From: Ahrensia kielensis DSM 5890
GTDB taxonomy: Bacteria; Pseudomonadota; Alphaproteobacteria; Rhizobiales; Rhizobiaceae
Length of the DNA: 64,000 nucleotides
Assembly: GCF_000374465.1 (NCBI RefSeq)
Contig: NZ_KB894529.1
Coordinates: 496,001 to 560,000, forward strand
Direction: 5' to 3'
In this document: one piece after another, positions 47,442-56,705 of the stretch
Layout: each line of letters starts with the position of its first letter
Position numbering within the stretch: the stretch's first letter is position 1
Position numbers and translations under genes: made by a program
Notes under the pieces: generated by a model
Databases searched by the model: none
Seen by the model: the letters and a program-made list of their open reading frames with translations, nothing else
What the model was told of the DNA's origin: nothing

Positions 47442-48823
47442 GCTGCGTTCCGTACACTAGCGTCAGCATCTACCGTATTGCCGAAACGTGATTTAATAAG
47501 AGATGGATGTTGATCACAAAGCATCAAGTATTCTTTTTCGCCGCTACGCATTGCTTTGAGCATGAGTTGTACCAGCTCATCAACATCAGCGAATGAGTGA
47601 TCAGACATTACCTGCACACGGAAGCGTGCGCCTCCCTGCGGTACAGCTGGGTACTCCACCAAGTTTGCAATGGCACCAAGATTGCTCAAATCGCGTGATG
47701 CAATACGAGCAAGGCCTTCAGCACCAACACGTACTGGAACGATAGCAGATGGATCACCAAGTGTTTCCAAGCCTACTTTGCCCATTTCAGCGCGCATGTA
47801 GAGAATATTGTCCATCAGCTTGCGACGACGGGCTGTACCCTCAGCGCTATCGACAATGTTCAATGCAGTCAGTACTGTTGCGGCTTGCACTGGAGACAAG
47901 GCGTTTGAGAATGTCTGTGTTGCTGAATAATATTTTAAGTACTCAGCGGTTGCGCGATCTTTGACAGAAATAAACCCACCATTAGATGCAAATGTTTTCG
48001 AGAAGCTTCCAATAATAATATCGACGTCTTGCAATACATTTTGAAGCCCCATGTGGCCGCGGCCATCATCGCCCATTGAACCGAAGTCATGTGCACAATC
48101 GACCAAAAGCGTTGCTTCATATTCGTCGCACAATGCACGGATTGAACCGATATCCGGTGTATCTGAATGCATTGAGAACAAGCTTTCAGTGACAATCAAA
48201 ATACCATTATCTTTATCGACTGCACGGATTTTTTGAAGACGACGCTCCAAAGCGCGCAAGTTCAAATGACCATGGAAATGGATGTTCCGTGTTGATGCAC
48301 GTGCACCTTCCTGGAGGCAAGAATGCGCGAGAATATCAAGTACAACATGATCATCAGGGCGAACAAAACCCTGAATAGCAGCATAACCAGCTGACCAGCC
48401 TGTTGGGTAAAGAACAGTTTCGCGATCATAGAGAAATTCAGAAATACGTTTTTCAAGAGCCAATGAATGACGTGTATTTCCAAGAAGAGCCGCTGAACCA
48501 GCGCTATGTACGCCGTACTCTTTAATCGCTTCGATTGCAGCTTCTTTTACATCAGGATGCGACGATAAGCTCAAATAATCTTGGGAAGCGAAATTGACGC
48601 CTTTGACCAATGAACCATCATCATTTTTTGCTTCACAATGTGTTTTTGGCGCTGTCGCTGTTGACTTAGCATAAGGCCAAAGGTCCGAAGCGCGGCGAAT
48701 TTCCTGCCAATCAAAAAATCCATCCGTACGGTGAATTATGTCAGTACCTGTGAAAGCGCGATAATCACGTAAGCTTCCCTGCAATGCTTCGCTTGTTATT
48801 TTTTTAGAATTATTTTCCATCAT
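47438..48823 (-). CDS. PLP-dependent alpha-oxoamine synthase, CqsA/LqsA-like candidate
   Basis: This fold-type I aminotransferase-family enzyme would condense an amino acid with an acyl-CoA, like 8-amino-7-oxononanoate synthase, serine palmitoyltransferase and the autoinducer synthases CqsA and LqsA. From the ATG at 48823 it has 461 aa. Key residues are the PLP lysine Lys276 (GSFSKTFAS), Asp242 and His245 (VDCAHDFG) and the stretch ILAHSCLQEGAR, closer to what I recall of CqsA than of BioF or Kbl. Extra parts of about 75 residues at the N-terminus and 35 at the C-terminus are unusual. A TTG 9 bp upstream is an alternative start. It is coupled to a response regulator, not to biotin or sphingolipid genes. 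Confidence 0.82.
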   Translation of the reverse strand: MMENNSKKITSEALQGSLRDYRAFTGTDIIHRTDGFFDWQEIRRASDLWPYAKSTATAPKTHCEAKNDDGSLVKGVNFASQDYLSLSSHPDVKEAAIEAIKEYGVHSAGSAALLGNTRHSLALEKRISEFLYDRETVLYPTGWSAGYAAIQGFVRPDDHVVLDILAHSCLQEGARASTRNIHFHGHLNLRALERRLQKIRAVDKDNGILIVTESLFSMHSDTPDIGSIRALCDEYEATLLVDCAHDFGSMGDDGRGHMGLQNVLQDVDIIIGSFSKTFASNGGFISVKDRATAEYLKYYSATQTFSNALSPVQAATVLTALNIVDSAEGTARRRKLMDNILYMRAEMGKVGLETLGDPSAIVPVRVGAEGLARIASRDLSNLGAIANLVEYPAVPQGGARFRVQVMSDHSFADVDELVQLMLKAMRSGEKEYLMLCDQHPSLIKSRFGNTVDADASVRNAA

Positions 48824-49063
48824 ATTGCCCAATTTTATTTGCCCACTTTTATTATATTGCTAAAGCATAGGATAAACATCTGAAAACAATGATAAAAATT
48901 GAGGTAAACTGAAATTCACTACGTTAGATAAAAACGAGCAGTTACTTGCAACCATTCGTTAATCATAATCGAGAAATGTATAAAATTCTAACTTAACGTC
49001 AGCCAAAAGAAACACTGAGTTAACACCACTATTATAGTGTCGCTTTATTATGATGGTGAGACG

Positions 49064-51433
49064 ATGAATATATATAGCAACTATAAGTCAAAGCTACAAA
49101 GTATGATTGCACCTTATTGCATTGACAGTAAGCGTCGGCGCCAACTCATGGCTAGCCAACTAAACGGCTTACTGGAGATGGTTCCAATTGGAACGGTAGG
49201 CGCAGTTTTATCAGTGCTTTTGCTGACGAATATGATGCAAGGCACATCTGTCGTTCAAGTTGCTTTGATCGTATCTGCATTCATTTTTGTTTATCAGTTT
49301 ATGGCGCTGCGCGCTTACCTTGTCGCGCGCCAACAAGAAACACGTAGAGAAGCCAGCGTAAAAATCATTAAGCGTCTCGTGTTACGTGCTGGCGTGCATG
49401 GCGTCCTTTGGGGCGGCATGTGTTACTTGGTAATTTCTAGTGCCGATAGCACTGACCTCTTTGTTAGCGGTATGATTTTAGGCGGTACACTACTTATCAC
49501 GTCATTTTGTTATCGATCCGTTCCTCAGGCGAGCTTAACCTTCATTGCCGTTAGCGGAATCTTCCTGGCTTTAGGCCTTTTTAGCCGCCCTGAAGTCATT
49601 AGCCTTGTTCATGTGATCGGCCTTATCGTTGCCTATTACACGCTCGTTCCAGCAATGGTTTTACAGCAATCGAAAGAGTTTTTTACGCGGTGCATAAATG
49701 AGCTTAACAGCAATGAAGAAGCTGAAATATCCAACGCGCTTTTAAACCGCTTTGAAGAAACAGGGCATGATTGGTTCTGGGCAACAGATGAAAATGGGTA
49801 TTTGGAACGTGCTTCTGATAATTTACGTAGTTTCCTTAGCACAGTAAACAGCGCATTCTCTGACACAGCCACAAGTATTAAGCTTGGTGATTTTGATCCA
49901 GATAGTTGCGGTAGCCTATCTTCAGTGCTGGCTGCCCGCCAAGATTTTGAAGACTTAGGATTAAGAATTGATCTTGAAGACGGCAAACACTGGGTTTCAT
50001 TTTCTGGACGCACGATCACACGAAATGATGGCTCCTTTGGAGGTTTTGCCGGCGTTTGTGCAGATGTCACAAAGGCTAGATTGGCTGAAGAAAAAATAGT
50101 CGAGATGGCGATAGTTGACGGTTTGACCGGATTACACAACCGGACAAGCCTTTATAAGGAAATTGATGTGATGGTGCGCCGCCTTGAGCGATATGCGACA
50201 CCGTTTACTTTACTGTTTCTTGATCTTGATAAATTTAAACTCGTCAACGATTCCTATGGTCACCATGTCGGCGATGCATTGCTGAAAGAGGCCTCGAATC
50301 GTATTCGCTCTGTGTTGCGGGACAAAGATGTTGTTGGTCGTCTAGGCGGCGATGAGTTTGCAGTACTCGTGCAGGAAACCAATGACCCCGTTTTCGTTGC
50401 CAAATTGGCAGCGCGCATCATTCAAATTGTTTCTGAACCTTATGAAGTTGAAAACGAGACCCTTTATATAGGTCTAAGTGTTGGCATTGCGATGGCACCA
50501 ATACATGGCACGCAGCGCGAACAATTATTGCGTAATGCCGACCTGGCATTGTATCGCGCCAAAGATGACGGACGCGGTGTCTTCCGTTATTTTGAAGCCC
50601 AGATGGATTTCGAACAGCGCGAACGCAGAATGCTCGAACAAGAAATGCGTCAGGCTTTAAGCGATAATGAATTTGAAATGAAATTCCAGCCGATGATCAG
50701 CACGCAAAGCGGGCGCGTTGCCTGTATGGAAGCTTTGATCCGTTGGAACCATTCAATTCGCGGTCGCTTGTCTCCAGATGAATTTATTTCTATTGCCGAA
50801 CAATCAAACTTGATCGTTGATGTCGGGCGCTGGTCAATAAAATCAGCCTGTAACACTGCACTTACATGGCCGGAAGATGTAAAAGTCGCGGTCAACATTT
50901 CAGGCATGCACTTCATGCGCTCGGATATCGTTGGCGATGTAAGACAAGTCCTTGAAGAAACGGGTATCACGCCATCAAGACTTGAAGTTGAAATCACCGA
51001 AAGCATTCTAATTGATAATAATGGTGAAACGGTCACCAAACTCAACGGATTACGGGCACTGGGTGTCAGTATCGCAATGGATGATTTTGGAACAGGGTAT
51101 TCAAGTTTGGGTTATTTGACCCGCTTCAAATTTGATCGACTAAAAATCGATAAATCGTTTCTTATGGGGATGGAGGAGAACGAAAATCGAAAAGCAATTG
51201 TTTATGCCATCTCTGCGTTGGGTGAAAATCTTAATATCGACATCACTGTTGAAGGTGTCGAAACACGAGAACATGTTGAGTTCTTGAAAACGATCCACTG
51301 CGATCAGGCGCAAGGTTATTATTACTCTAAACCTATTCCAGTTAGTGAAGTACCTGCATTTTTGTTGCGCACGTTCTCTGAAGCAATTTCAACACGCTCT
51401 CCAGCAACTATAAAAGGTAATACCGCTGCGTAA
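49064..51433 (+). CDS. Membrane PAS-GGDEF-EAL cyclic-di-GMP enzyme
   Basis: This inner-membrane protein has about five or six N-terminal helices (residues about 35-205), a PAS-like domain (about 225-335), GGDEF at 428-432 and EAL starting at Glu556. The inhibitory site RDKD stands five residues before GGDEF, so product feedback is expected. EAL residues are intact (EALIRW, VNISG, EITES, MDDFGTGYSSL, LKIDKSF, VEGVET). I chose the ATG at 49064 with GGTGAG upstream; a GTG at 49037 is possible. It is divergent from the oxoamine synthase over 240 bp and may share regulation. Confidence 0.9.
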   Translation: MNIYSNYKSKLQSMIAPYCIDSKRRRQLMASQLNGLLEMVPIGTVGAVLSVLLLTNMMQGTSVVQVALIVSAFIFVYQFMALRAYLVARQQETRREASVKIIKRLVLRAGVHGVLWGGMCYLVISSADSTDLFVSGMILGGTLLITSFCYRSVPQASLTFIAVSGIFLALGLFSRPEVISLVHVIGLIVAYYTLVPAMVLQQSKEFFTRCINELNSNEEAEISNALLNRFEETGHDWFWATDENGYLERASDNLRSFLSTVNSAFSDTATSIKLGDFDPDSCGSLSSVLAARQDFEDLGLRIDLEDGKHWVSFSGRTITRNDGSFGGFAGVCADVTKARLAEEKIVEMAIVDGLTGLHNRTSLYKEIDVMVRRLERYATPFTLLFLDLDKFKLVNDSYGHHVGDALLKEASNRIRSVLRDKDVVGRLGGDEFAVLVQETNDPVFVAKLAARIIQIVSEPYEVENETLYIGLSVGIAMAPIHGTQREQLLRNADLALYRAKDDGRGVFRYFEAQMDFEQRERRMLEQEMRQALSDNEFEMKFQPMISTQSGRVACMEALIRWNHSIRGRLSPDEFISIAEQSNLIVDVGRWSIKSACNTALTWPEDVKVAVNISGMHFMRSDIVGDVRQVLEETGITPSRLEVEITESILIDNNGETVTKLNGLRALGVSIAMDDFGTGYSSLGYLTRFKFDRLKIDKSFLMGMEENENRKAIVYAISALGENLNIDITVEGVETREHVEFLKTIHCDQAQGYYYSKPIPVSEVPAFLLRTFSEAISTRSPATIKGNTAA

Positions 51434-51531
51434 CATTAAATGCGTTATCTAATTCTTAGATACCGTAATTAATGGTTTGGAAACCATATTCATTCATTTT
51501 GTGTCCAAGGAATTCTATTTGGAACAAGATT

Positions 51532-52152
51532 ATGCATATTTTAAAGTATGGCCTTCTCATCGCCGCCTTATCTACAGGCTCCGCAGCAGCTGCAGATAGC
51601 CAATCTGCTCTAGCAGATGCTAATTTTGACCAGCGCTGGTCTTGGTCCGGCTTTAATGTCGGTGTCATTGCGGGCTATGGTACACAATCTGACGAACAGG
51701 TTTTGCCAGGCGGCACGGTTTATGCGGCTGCAGAAGGTGATGGCGACGTATATGGCGCCTTTATCGGTTACAGCCATCAAATGGGCAATTTTGTTGCTGG
51801 TATTGAAGGTTCGTACCAAAAATACGACACTATGTTTAGAGACGGTGATCAGGTTACGATTGAAGATATGTGGTCGGTTACAGCGCGTTTAGGCTATGCA
51901 ATCGACAGGTTTCACGGCTATGCATTTATTGGCGGCGCAATGGGCAATACAACATCTCCAAATACGATATTAGAGGGCCGCGACATTGGACTTGTCTATG
52001 GCGCAGGCTTGGATGTTGGTTTGACGGAAAACCTCTATGCTGGCGTACAGTATCAACGTCATGAATTCGATGACTTTGCGGATCTACCTTTGCCTGTCGA
52101 CATCAATGCATCAATGAACACATATACGTTCCGCCTTGGTTATAAATTCTAA
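51532..52152 (+). CDS. Omp25/porin-like outer-membrane beta-barrel protein
   Basis: This is a small eight-strand-type outer-membrane protein of 206 aa. A signal peptide covers about residues 1-21 (GLLIAALSTGSAAAA). The mature part begins with the rhizobial Omp25 pattern WSGFNVGVIAGYG and ends with an aromatic residue in TYTFRLGYKF, the usual beta-barrel assembly signal. The frame is open 20 codons upstream, but that extension lacks sense as a leader, so I start at the ATG at 51532. Its exact role (structural or permeability) is unknown. Confidence 0.85.
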   Translation: MHILKYGLLIAALSTGSAAAADSQSALADANFDQRWSWSGFNVGVIAGYGTQSDEQVLPGGTVYAAAEGDGDVYGAFIGYSHQMGNFVAGIEGSYQKYDTMFRDGDQVTIEDMWSVTARLGYAIDRFHGYAFIGGAMGNTTSPNTILEGRDIGLVYGAGLDVGLTENLYAGVQYQRHEFDDFADLPLPVDINASMNTYTFRLGYKF

Positions 52153-52342
52153 TTTATGATCTTGCTTAAGTGACTTTAGGCTATCTTTTGCCAAGATGTG
52201 AATCGCTCTTATCCATGCGAAAAACAATTGTGCGACTAAGGGTGATGATGTTTGATTGTCGAATTTTTTCCTCATCAAACTGATAAGATCTACACTATTT
52301 CCGCTTCGTTGCAGCGCTCCGTATTTACCTTGGTTAGCCCAC

Positions 52343-52376
52343 ATAAAAATACCCAGCGAAACTAACCGCTGGGTAT
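52343..52376 (-). terminator. Rho-independent terminator of the second TRAP operon
   Basis: On the minus strand TACCCAGCG pairs with CGCTGGGTA (52367-52375 with 52350-52358) around an 8-nt loop and is followed by a T-run. It lies 22 bp after the dctP stop codon. Confidence 0.88.
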
Positions 52377-52397
52377 AAATGCTAGATCAATATAAAT

Positions 52398-53381
52398 TTA
52401 TTCTGCTGATGCAGCTTTGATTGCTTTGATCAGCGTATCGCCATTTTCTGCGATAAAGGCGTCCCATACAGGCGTCACAGCTGCTTGGAATGCTGCGCCA
52501 TCAACGTCGCGGTTAACCTCCATTCCATTCTTTTCAAGATCAGCAATCATTTCATCTTCTTTCTCAATAGAAAGTTTGCGTTGCATGTCAGTTGCTTCTT
52601 TCGCAACCTCCATGATTGTTGCTTGCTGTTCTGCAGTCAGGCCTTCGTATTTGTTTAGGTTCATTGCCACAGCAAGAGGCGCATATGCGTGTTGTGTCAA
52701 AGAGAGATATTTTTGAACTTCGTAGAATTTGAAAGACAATGTTACACCGATCGGGTGGTCTTGCGCATCGACAACACCCGTTTCTAGCGCAGTATATAGT
52801 TCTGCAACAGGTATCTGCTGTGGGTTCGCACCCAGCGCAGCAAACATATCGTTTAGTGCTATAGAATTGTTAACCCGCATCTGAAGGCCGCTAACGTCCG
52901 CAGGTGTTGCTATTGGTCCGCGATTGTTTGTCATATTGCGATAACCATTTTCTGGGTATCCAAGACCAATAAGACCAAAATCTTTCATCTGCATACGCAA
53001 ATTTGTGCCAACTTCTCCATCAAGCACTTTGTATGCAGTCTCACGTTCAGGGAACATGAATGGCAATGTGAAGGCCGCAGATTCTGGCATCAAACCTGAA
53101 AGGTTGTTCAAGCCAACCATGAAAATGTCGATAATACCTGAACGTGTACCATCAATCATCGCTGCGTCATTACCCAACTGTCCTTGCGGGAAAATTGCAA
53201 CTTTGACTTCGCCGTTTGTACGTTTTTCAACCTCTTCTTTGAAAAACACTGAAAAGTCCTGCTGTAGGTCTGTTTCAGGTGCAGCATGCGCAAGCTTCAG
53301 CGTTACTTCAGCCCATACATTACCAACGGATGCAACCGCAATTAGTGACGCGACACCGAGCGTCTTCAATATTTTTTTCAT
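52398..53381 (-). CDS. TRAP transporter substrate-binding protein DctP (module 2)
   Basis: This periplasmic solute receptor of 327 aa has a signal peptide ending near residue 24 (NVWA before EVTL). DctP features are TLKLAHAAPE, FPQGQLGNDAAMIDGTRSG, the carboxylate-binding arginine in GLQMRVNNS and ETGVVDAQDHP. It is the last gene of dctQ-dctM-dctP, the reverse of module 1. Context with L-idonate and gluconate dehydrogenases suggests an aldonate such as L-idonate or a ketogluconate as ligand. Confidence 0.92.
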   Translation of the reverse strand: MKKILKTLGVASLIAVASVGNVWAEVTLKLAHAAPETDLQQDFSVFFKEEVEKRTNGEVKVAIFPQGQLGNDAAMIDGTRSGIIDIFMVGLNNLSGLMPESAAFTLPFMFPERETAYKVLDGEVGTNLRMQMKDFGLIGLGYPENGYRNMTNNRGPIATPADVSGLQMRVNNSIALNDMFAALGANPQQIPVAELYTALETGVVDAQDHPIGVTLSFKFYEVQKYLSLTQHAYAPLAVAMNLNKYEGLTAEQQATIMEVAKEATDMQRKLSIEKEDEMIADLEKNGMEVNRDVDGAAFQAAVTPVWDAFIAENGDTLIKAIKAASAE

Positions 53382-53397
53382 TTTACTCTCCCAGAAG

Positions 53398-54678
53398 TTA
53401 TCCGATGAACCATTTCATCGGAACAATGATGATGCTCGGCACCGCAATAAAGACGGCTAAGAGCAACATGTAAGCTATTATGAAAGGCAGTGCGCCTTTC
53501 GCGGCGACTGACATGGGTACACGGCTGACACCGCAAACCACATTCAGGACGGTCCCAACCGGAGGGGTTATCAGACCAATTGATGTATTGATGACAAACA
53601 TGAGACCAAAATAGACAGGATCAATGCCTGCCATTTTGATGATTGGCATTAGCAGCGGCACTAAAATCAAAATGGTCGGCGACAAGTCCATTACCATGCC
53701 AATGAGCAGAACAATGATCATGATGACTGCCATCAAGAGACGCGGCGACTCAATGAGCGGTCCAAGCATTGAAGCAAGTTGCTGAGGTAATTGCGCTACC
53801 GTGATGAGCCATGCAGCTACCATTGCGCAACCAACGAGGAACATAACCATAGCTGTTGATCGTCCCGCATTAATAAGAACACCCACAAATCCAGAAAGGG
53901 TCATCTCACGGTAAATAACGGTGGATACAAATATCGCATATACAGCTGCAACTACGGCCGCTTCGGTCGGTGTAAACACACCAAAGCGAATGCCGCCAAC
54001 AATAATTATCGGGAGAAACAAAGCCCAAATACTTTTGCGAAAAGCATCTACCCGCTGTGCCGTTGACGCCTTTGGCATAGTTTCCAGCTTTTCCTTGCGC
54101 ATCAACCGAGACCAAACGAAAATCAATACAGCGCCCATCATCAAGCCTGGAGCAATGCCGCCAAGAAACAGATTTTTGATTGAAATATTACCTGCAACTC
54201 CAATCAAGATCAGAGGCAGAGAAGGCGGGATTACCGGTGCAATGATACCGCCTGAAGCCAGCAAGCCGACCGAATGGCCCTCGGGATAACCTGCCTTGCG
54301 CATCATCGGATATAGCATACTGACGAGCGCAGCGGCGTCAGCTACGGCTGAACCAGATAGGCCCGCCAAAAGCACTGCCGTAAAAATAGCAACATATCCA
54401 AGACCACCTTGGCGATGGCCAACGAGGGTCATGGCAAGGTCAACAATACGCTTGGACAAACCGCCCGATGACATCACCTCACCGGCCACCAGAAAGAACG
54501 GAATGGCTAAAAGAGGGAAGCTATCAACACCGTTTATCAGTGACTGCGCTAGAATATCTGCACTGAACAAATCCATCTGAAGCATTAGCGCCATTGCAGA
54601 CAGAAGTAGAGCAAAAGCAACAGGCAAGCCTAAAAGGATCGACCCAATTAGGACGCCAAGAAAGAGAGCGAGTGTCAT
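53398..54678 (-). CDS. TRAP transporter large permease DctM (module 2)
   Basis: This 426-aa membrane protein has about 12 helices and is the transport subunit. Typical stretches are FPLLAIPFFLVAGEVMSSGG, GIIAPVIPPSLPLILIG and NTSIGLITPPVGTVLNV. Its ATG overlaps the dctQ stop (ATGA), so both are coupled. It is followed by dctP after 16 bp. Confidence 0.94.
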   Translation of the reverse strand: MTLALFLGVLIGSILLGLPVAFALLLSAMALMLQMDLFSADILAQSLINGVDSFPLLAIPFFLVAGEVMSSGGLSKRIVDLAMTLVGHRQGGLGYVAIFTAVLLAGLSGSAVADAAALVSMLYPMMRKAGYPEGHSVGLLASGGIIAPVIPPSLPLILIGVAGNISIKNLFLGGIAPGLMMGAVLIFVWSRLMRKEKLETMPKASTAQRVDAFRKSIWALFLPIIIVGGIRFGVFTPTEAAVVAAVYAIFVSTVIYREMTLSGFVGVLINAGRSTAMVMFLVGCAMVAAWLITVAQLPQQLASMLGPLIESPRLLMAVIMIIVLLIGMVMDLSPTILILVPLLMPIIKMAGIDPVYFGLMFVINTSIGLITPPVGTVLNVVCGVSRVPMSVAAKGALPFIIAYMLLLAVFIAVPSIIIVPMKWFIG

Positions 54679-55148
54679 TGTAATTCCTCGTCAAGCAACA
54701 TTGCTGGATTGAAAATGCGAACGATGGCGATGAAGCTCATCAGAGCACCAGAAATCACACCCGCTAAATAAAACAGTGAAGAAGGCAGGCCTGTTAGCTG
54801 AGAAATATTATTCCAATTGGCATTCATCTGTTTGAACGCACCCCAAAACAACATGAGCATTGAGATCAATATGACGACGTAAGCCAAGCGGCGCAAAATA
54901 GGTACCAATCGCGGCATGACTGCAACTGAAAACTCATACACCGCGAGATGTTCGTTGCGCCGGAGCACCACGGCGGCCCCAACCATCACAAGCCAAACAA
55001 AACCAAGCCGAGAGAGCTCCACGGATGGGCGCAGGCCGGAAGAAAAACCATATCGCATGACGACATTCGTAAAAACGAGCACAATCATCGCGAAGAGAAG
55101 CGAGGCCATTATTAGATCAACTGATCGCCATATCACTCTCAATAACAA
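54675..55148 (-). CDS. TRAP transporter small membrane subunit DctQ (module 2)
   Basis: This four-helix subunit opens the minus-strand TRAP operon. Features are VFTNVVMRYGFSSGLRPSVELSR and LRRNEHLAV. The frame reaches 55163, but a GGGAGGA ribosome site overlaps that codon, so I placed the start at the TTG at 55148, 6 nt behind the ribosome site (157 aa). A 3' ATGA overlap links it to dctM. The promoter region contains two LacI-type operators shared with the divergent lacI gene. Confidence 0.88.
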   Translation of the reverse strand: MLLRVIWRSVDLIMASLLFAMIVLVFTNVVMRYGFSSGLRPSVELSRLGFVWLVMVGAAVVLRRNEHLAVYEFSVAVMPRLVPILRRLAYVVILISMLMLFWGAFKQMNANWNNISQLTGLPSSLFYLAGVISGALMSFIAIVRIFNPAMLLDEELQ

Positions 55149-55200
55149 AGGAGGTCCTCCCAAACCGTAATTAAGTTGCCAACACTAAAAATATAGACAA

Positions 55201-55240
55201 TAAAGGTTATCGATAACCTCAAAGTTATCGATAACCTTTA
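55201..55240. promoter_or_regulatory. Double LacI-type operator between TRAP operon and lacI
   Basis: Two GTTATCGATAAC cores (55206-55217 and 55224-55235) lie 18 bp apart. The first extends to the perfect 16-bp palindrome AGGTTATCGATAACCT. The whole block is also a perfect 17-bp inverted repeat (55201-55217 with 55224-55240) around CTCAAA. On the minus strand TTGACT and TAACTT with a 17-bp spacer overlap the second core, so repressor would block dctQ transcription. Confidence 0.85.
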
Positions 55241-55253
55241 TTTGAGTCAAGCT

Positions 55254-56303
55254 ATGAAAAACGAGAAAGATAAGATTGATTTGGCCGACGCCAATTTTCC
55301 AACAGCTAAGCATGCGACGCTGGCTGATGTGGCGCGTCACGCAAATGTTAGCGCGATGACAGTTTCAAAAGTTCTACGTGGTGTAGGAAGCATTTCTAAA
55401 GATACTCGCGCCCGCGTAAAAGCATCGGCTGAAGCCTTAGGCTATGTGACCAATGGTATCGCAGGCGCATTAAGTGCGAAAAAGAACACCACAGTCGGTA
55501 TCGTGATTCCGTCAATTTCAGATAGCGTCTATTCAGAGATCATCAGCGCATTAAGCGATAGCCTTACTGAGGCCGGATTAACGCTCCTAATTTCAGAGAG
55601 CAATTTCAGTGGGCAAATAGAAGAGCGGCAAATTCGAATGATCATGTCACTTCGACCCGCTGCATTAATAGTTACTGGCGGCATAGAACGATCAATTAGC
55701 GCCGAAAAATTACTCAAGCGCTATCCTGCGCCAATCTTACAATTGTGGGACGCTGACAACCCTTTCGGCGACGCTACGATTGGACCATCACACTTGCAGG
55801 CTGGCCGAATAGCTGCTGAGCATTTTTTGAAAAGTGGCCTAAATAAAATTGCTTATGTTGGTGCCGAGCTTTCAAAGGATATTTGTGCACGTCTGCGTCT
55901 TGAGGCTTTTCGCGAACGGCTTGCAGAGGAAAACATTGCCTTAGAATGCTTTGTTGATGAAGCATCCCCTCGGCAAGCTGCGTCGGGTGAAACACTCGTC
56001 AATCAAATGATTTCATCAGGATACAAGCCTAATGCCATATTCTTCTTAAATGATTCGATGGCATTGGGTGGCTTACGTGCCTTGTTAAAATACGGCATCA
56101 AGGTTCCAGATGAAGTCTCCGTGTTGGGATTTAATGGCACCTCTCGCTTGAACACGGTTCAAACACAACTGACCACAATCAGTATGGACAGGCGCGCGAT
56201 CGGAACAACAGCAGGTGTAGCACTCCGCGCTATACTAGACGGCAAAAAGCCGGAGAAGATTCCGCCAACTAAATTACACATTCTATCGGGAACAACTGGA
56301 TAA
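55254..56303 (+). CDS. LacI-family regulator of the idonate module
   Basis: This 349-aa repressor has a helix-turn-helix at about residues 23-42 (ATLADVARHANVSAMTVSK), the hinge region, and a sugar-binding sensor domain ending TTISMDRRAIG. An extra leader of about 20 residues precedes the HTH. I start at the ATG at 55254; a TTG at 55242 is also open. It is divergent from the TRAP operon, with two operators between them. Copies of the same operator before the glcG-like gene and between the dehydrogenase genes define its likely regulon. Confidence 0.9.
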   Translation: MKNEKDKIDLADANFPTAKHATLADVARHANVSAMTVSKVLRGVGSISKDTRARVKASAEALGYVTNGIAGALSAKKNTTVGIVIPSISDSVYSEIISALSDSLTEAGLTLLISESNFSGQIEERQIRMIMSLRPAALIVTGGIERSISAEKLLKRYPAPILQLWDADNPFGDATIGPSHLQAGRIAAEHFLKSGLNKIAYVGAELSKDICARLRLEAFRERLAEENIALECFVDEASPRQAASGETLVNQMISSGYKPNAIFFLNDSMALGGLRALLKYGIKVPDEVSVLGFNGTSRLNTVQTQLTTISMDRRAIGTTAGVALRAILDGKKPEKIPPTKLHILSGTTG

Positions 56304-56354
56304 ACTTTTGCGCTCGAAATCCACTTATCTTACTTTCAAACACTGAGTTATTTT

Positions 56355-56705
56355 ATGATTACGCGTTATGCACTTTTTGAAGGCACCGTTAAGAACGACG
56401 AACTAGAAGATTTCCGCGAGGCATTCTTAAGCAAGGCTGTTCCTCAATTAAGGCAAATGCCGAATGTGTTAAACCTCACCGTTTCGTTTTCCGAGTTTCA
56501 AGACGAAGGAGCGCCACAGTTTCCTATCATTATGGCCGTCACGTATAGTGATATAAAATGTATGACAATTGCGCTCGAAAGTCCTGAGCGCGAGAAAGCC
56601 AAAATGATAACTGAAGAAATTTTGAGTACCTACTTCGAAGGGCGAGTTCATCATCACGTGACGGAATCGCATAATCACGAAGCACTTATCGCAACTGCTG
56701 GGTGA
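56355..56705 (+). CDS. Small conserved protein, dimeric alpha/beta-barrel-like (copy 1)
   Basis: I do not recognise a function for this 116-aa protein. It opens MITRYALFEG, has SFSEFQDEGAP in the middle and ends with VHHHVTES. Its size and strand pattern suggest a ferredoxin-like dimeric alpha/beta-barrel (EthD/Dabb type), but this is a guess. It lies 51 bp after the lacI gene on the same strand. A clear paralogue lies at 61.9 kb in the gluconate dehydrogenase operon; both share MITRYALF, FSE, DEGAP, ESP and HHHVT. Confidence 0.8.
   Translation: MITRYALFEGTVKNDELEDFREAFLSKAVPQLRQMPNVLNLTVSFSEFQDEGAPQFPIIMAVTYSDIKCMTIALESPEREKAKMITEEILSTYFEGRVHHHVTESHNHEALIATAG

Noticed and set aside
47438-48823. 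BioF (8-amino-7-oxononanoate synthase) assignment
   Set aside because: No biotin genes are near, both termini are extended, and the gene is coupled to a response regulator. Only the broad family is certain, so no symbol is given.
51472-51531. Longer start of the Omp25-like protein
   Set aside because: The extra 20 codons would place a cysteine-containing, non-hydrophobic leader before a perfect signal peptide that starts at 51532.
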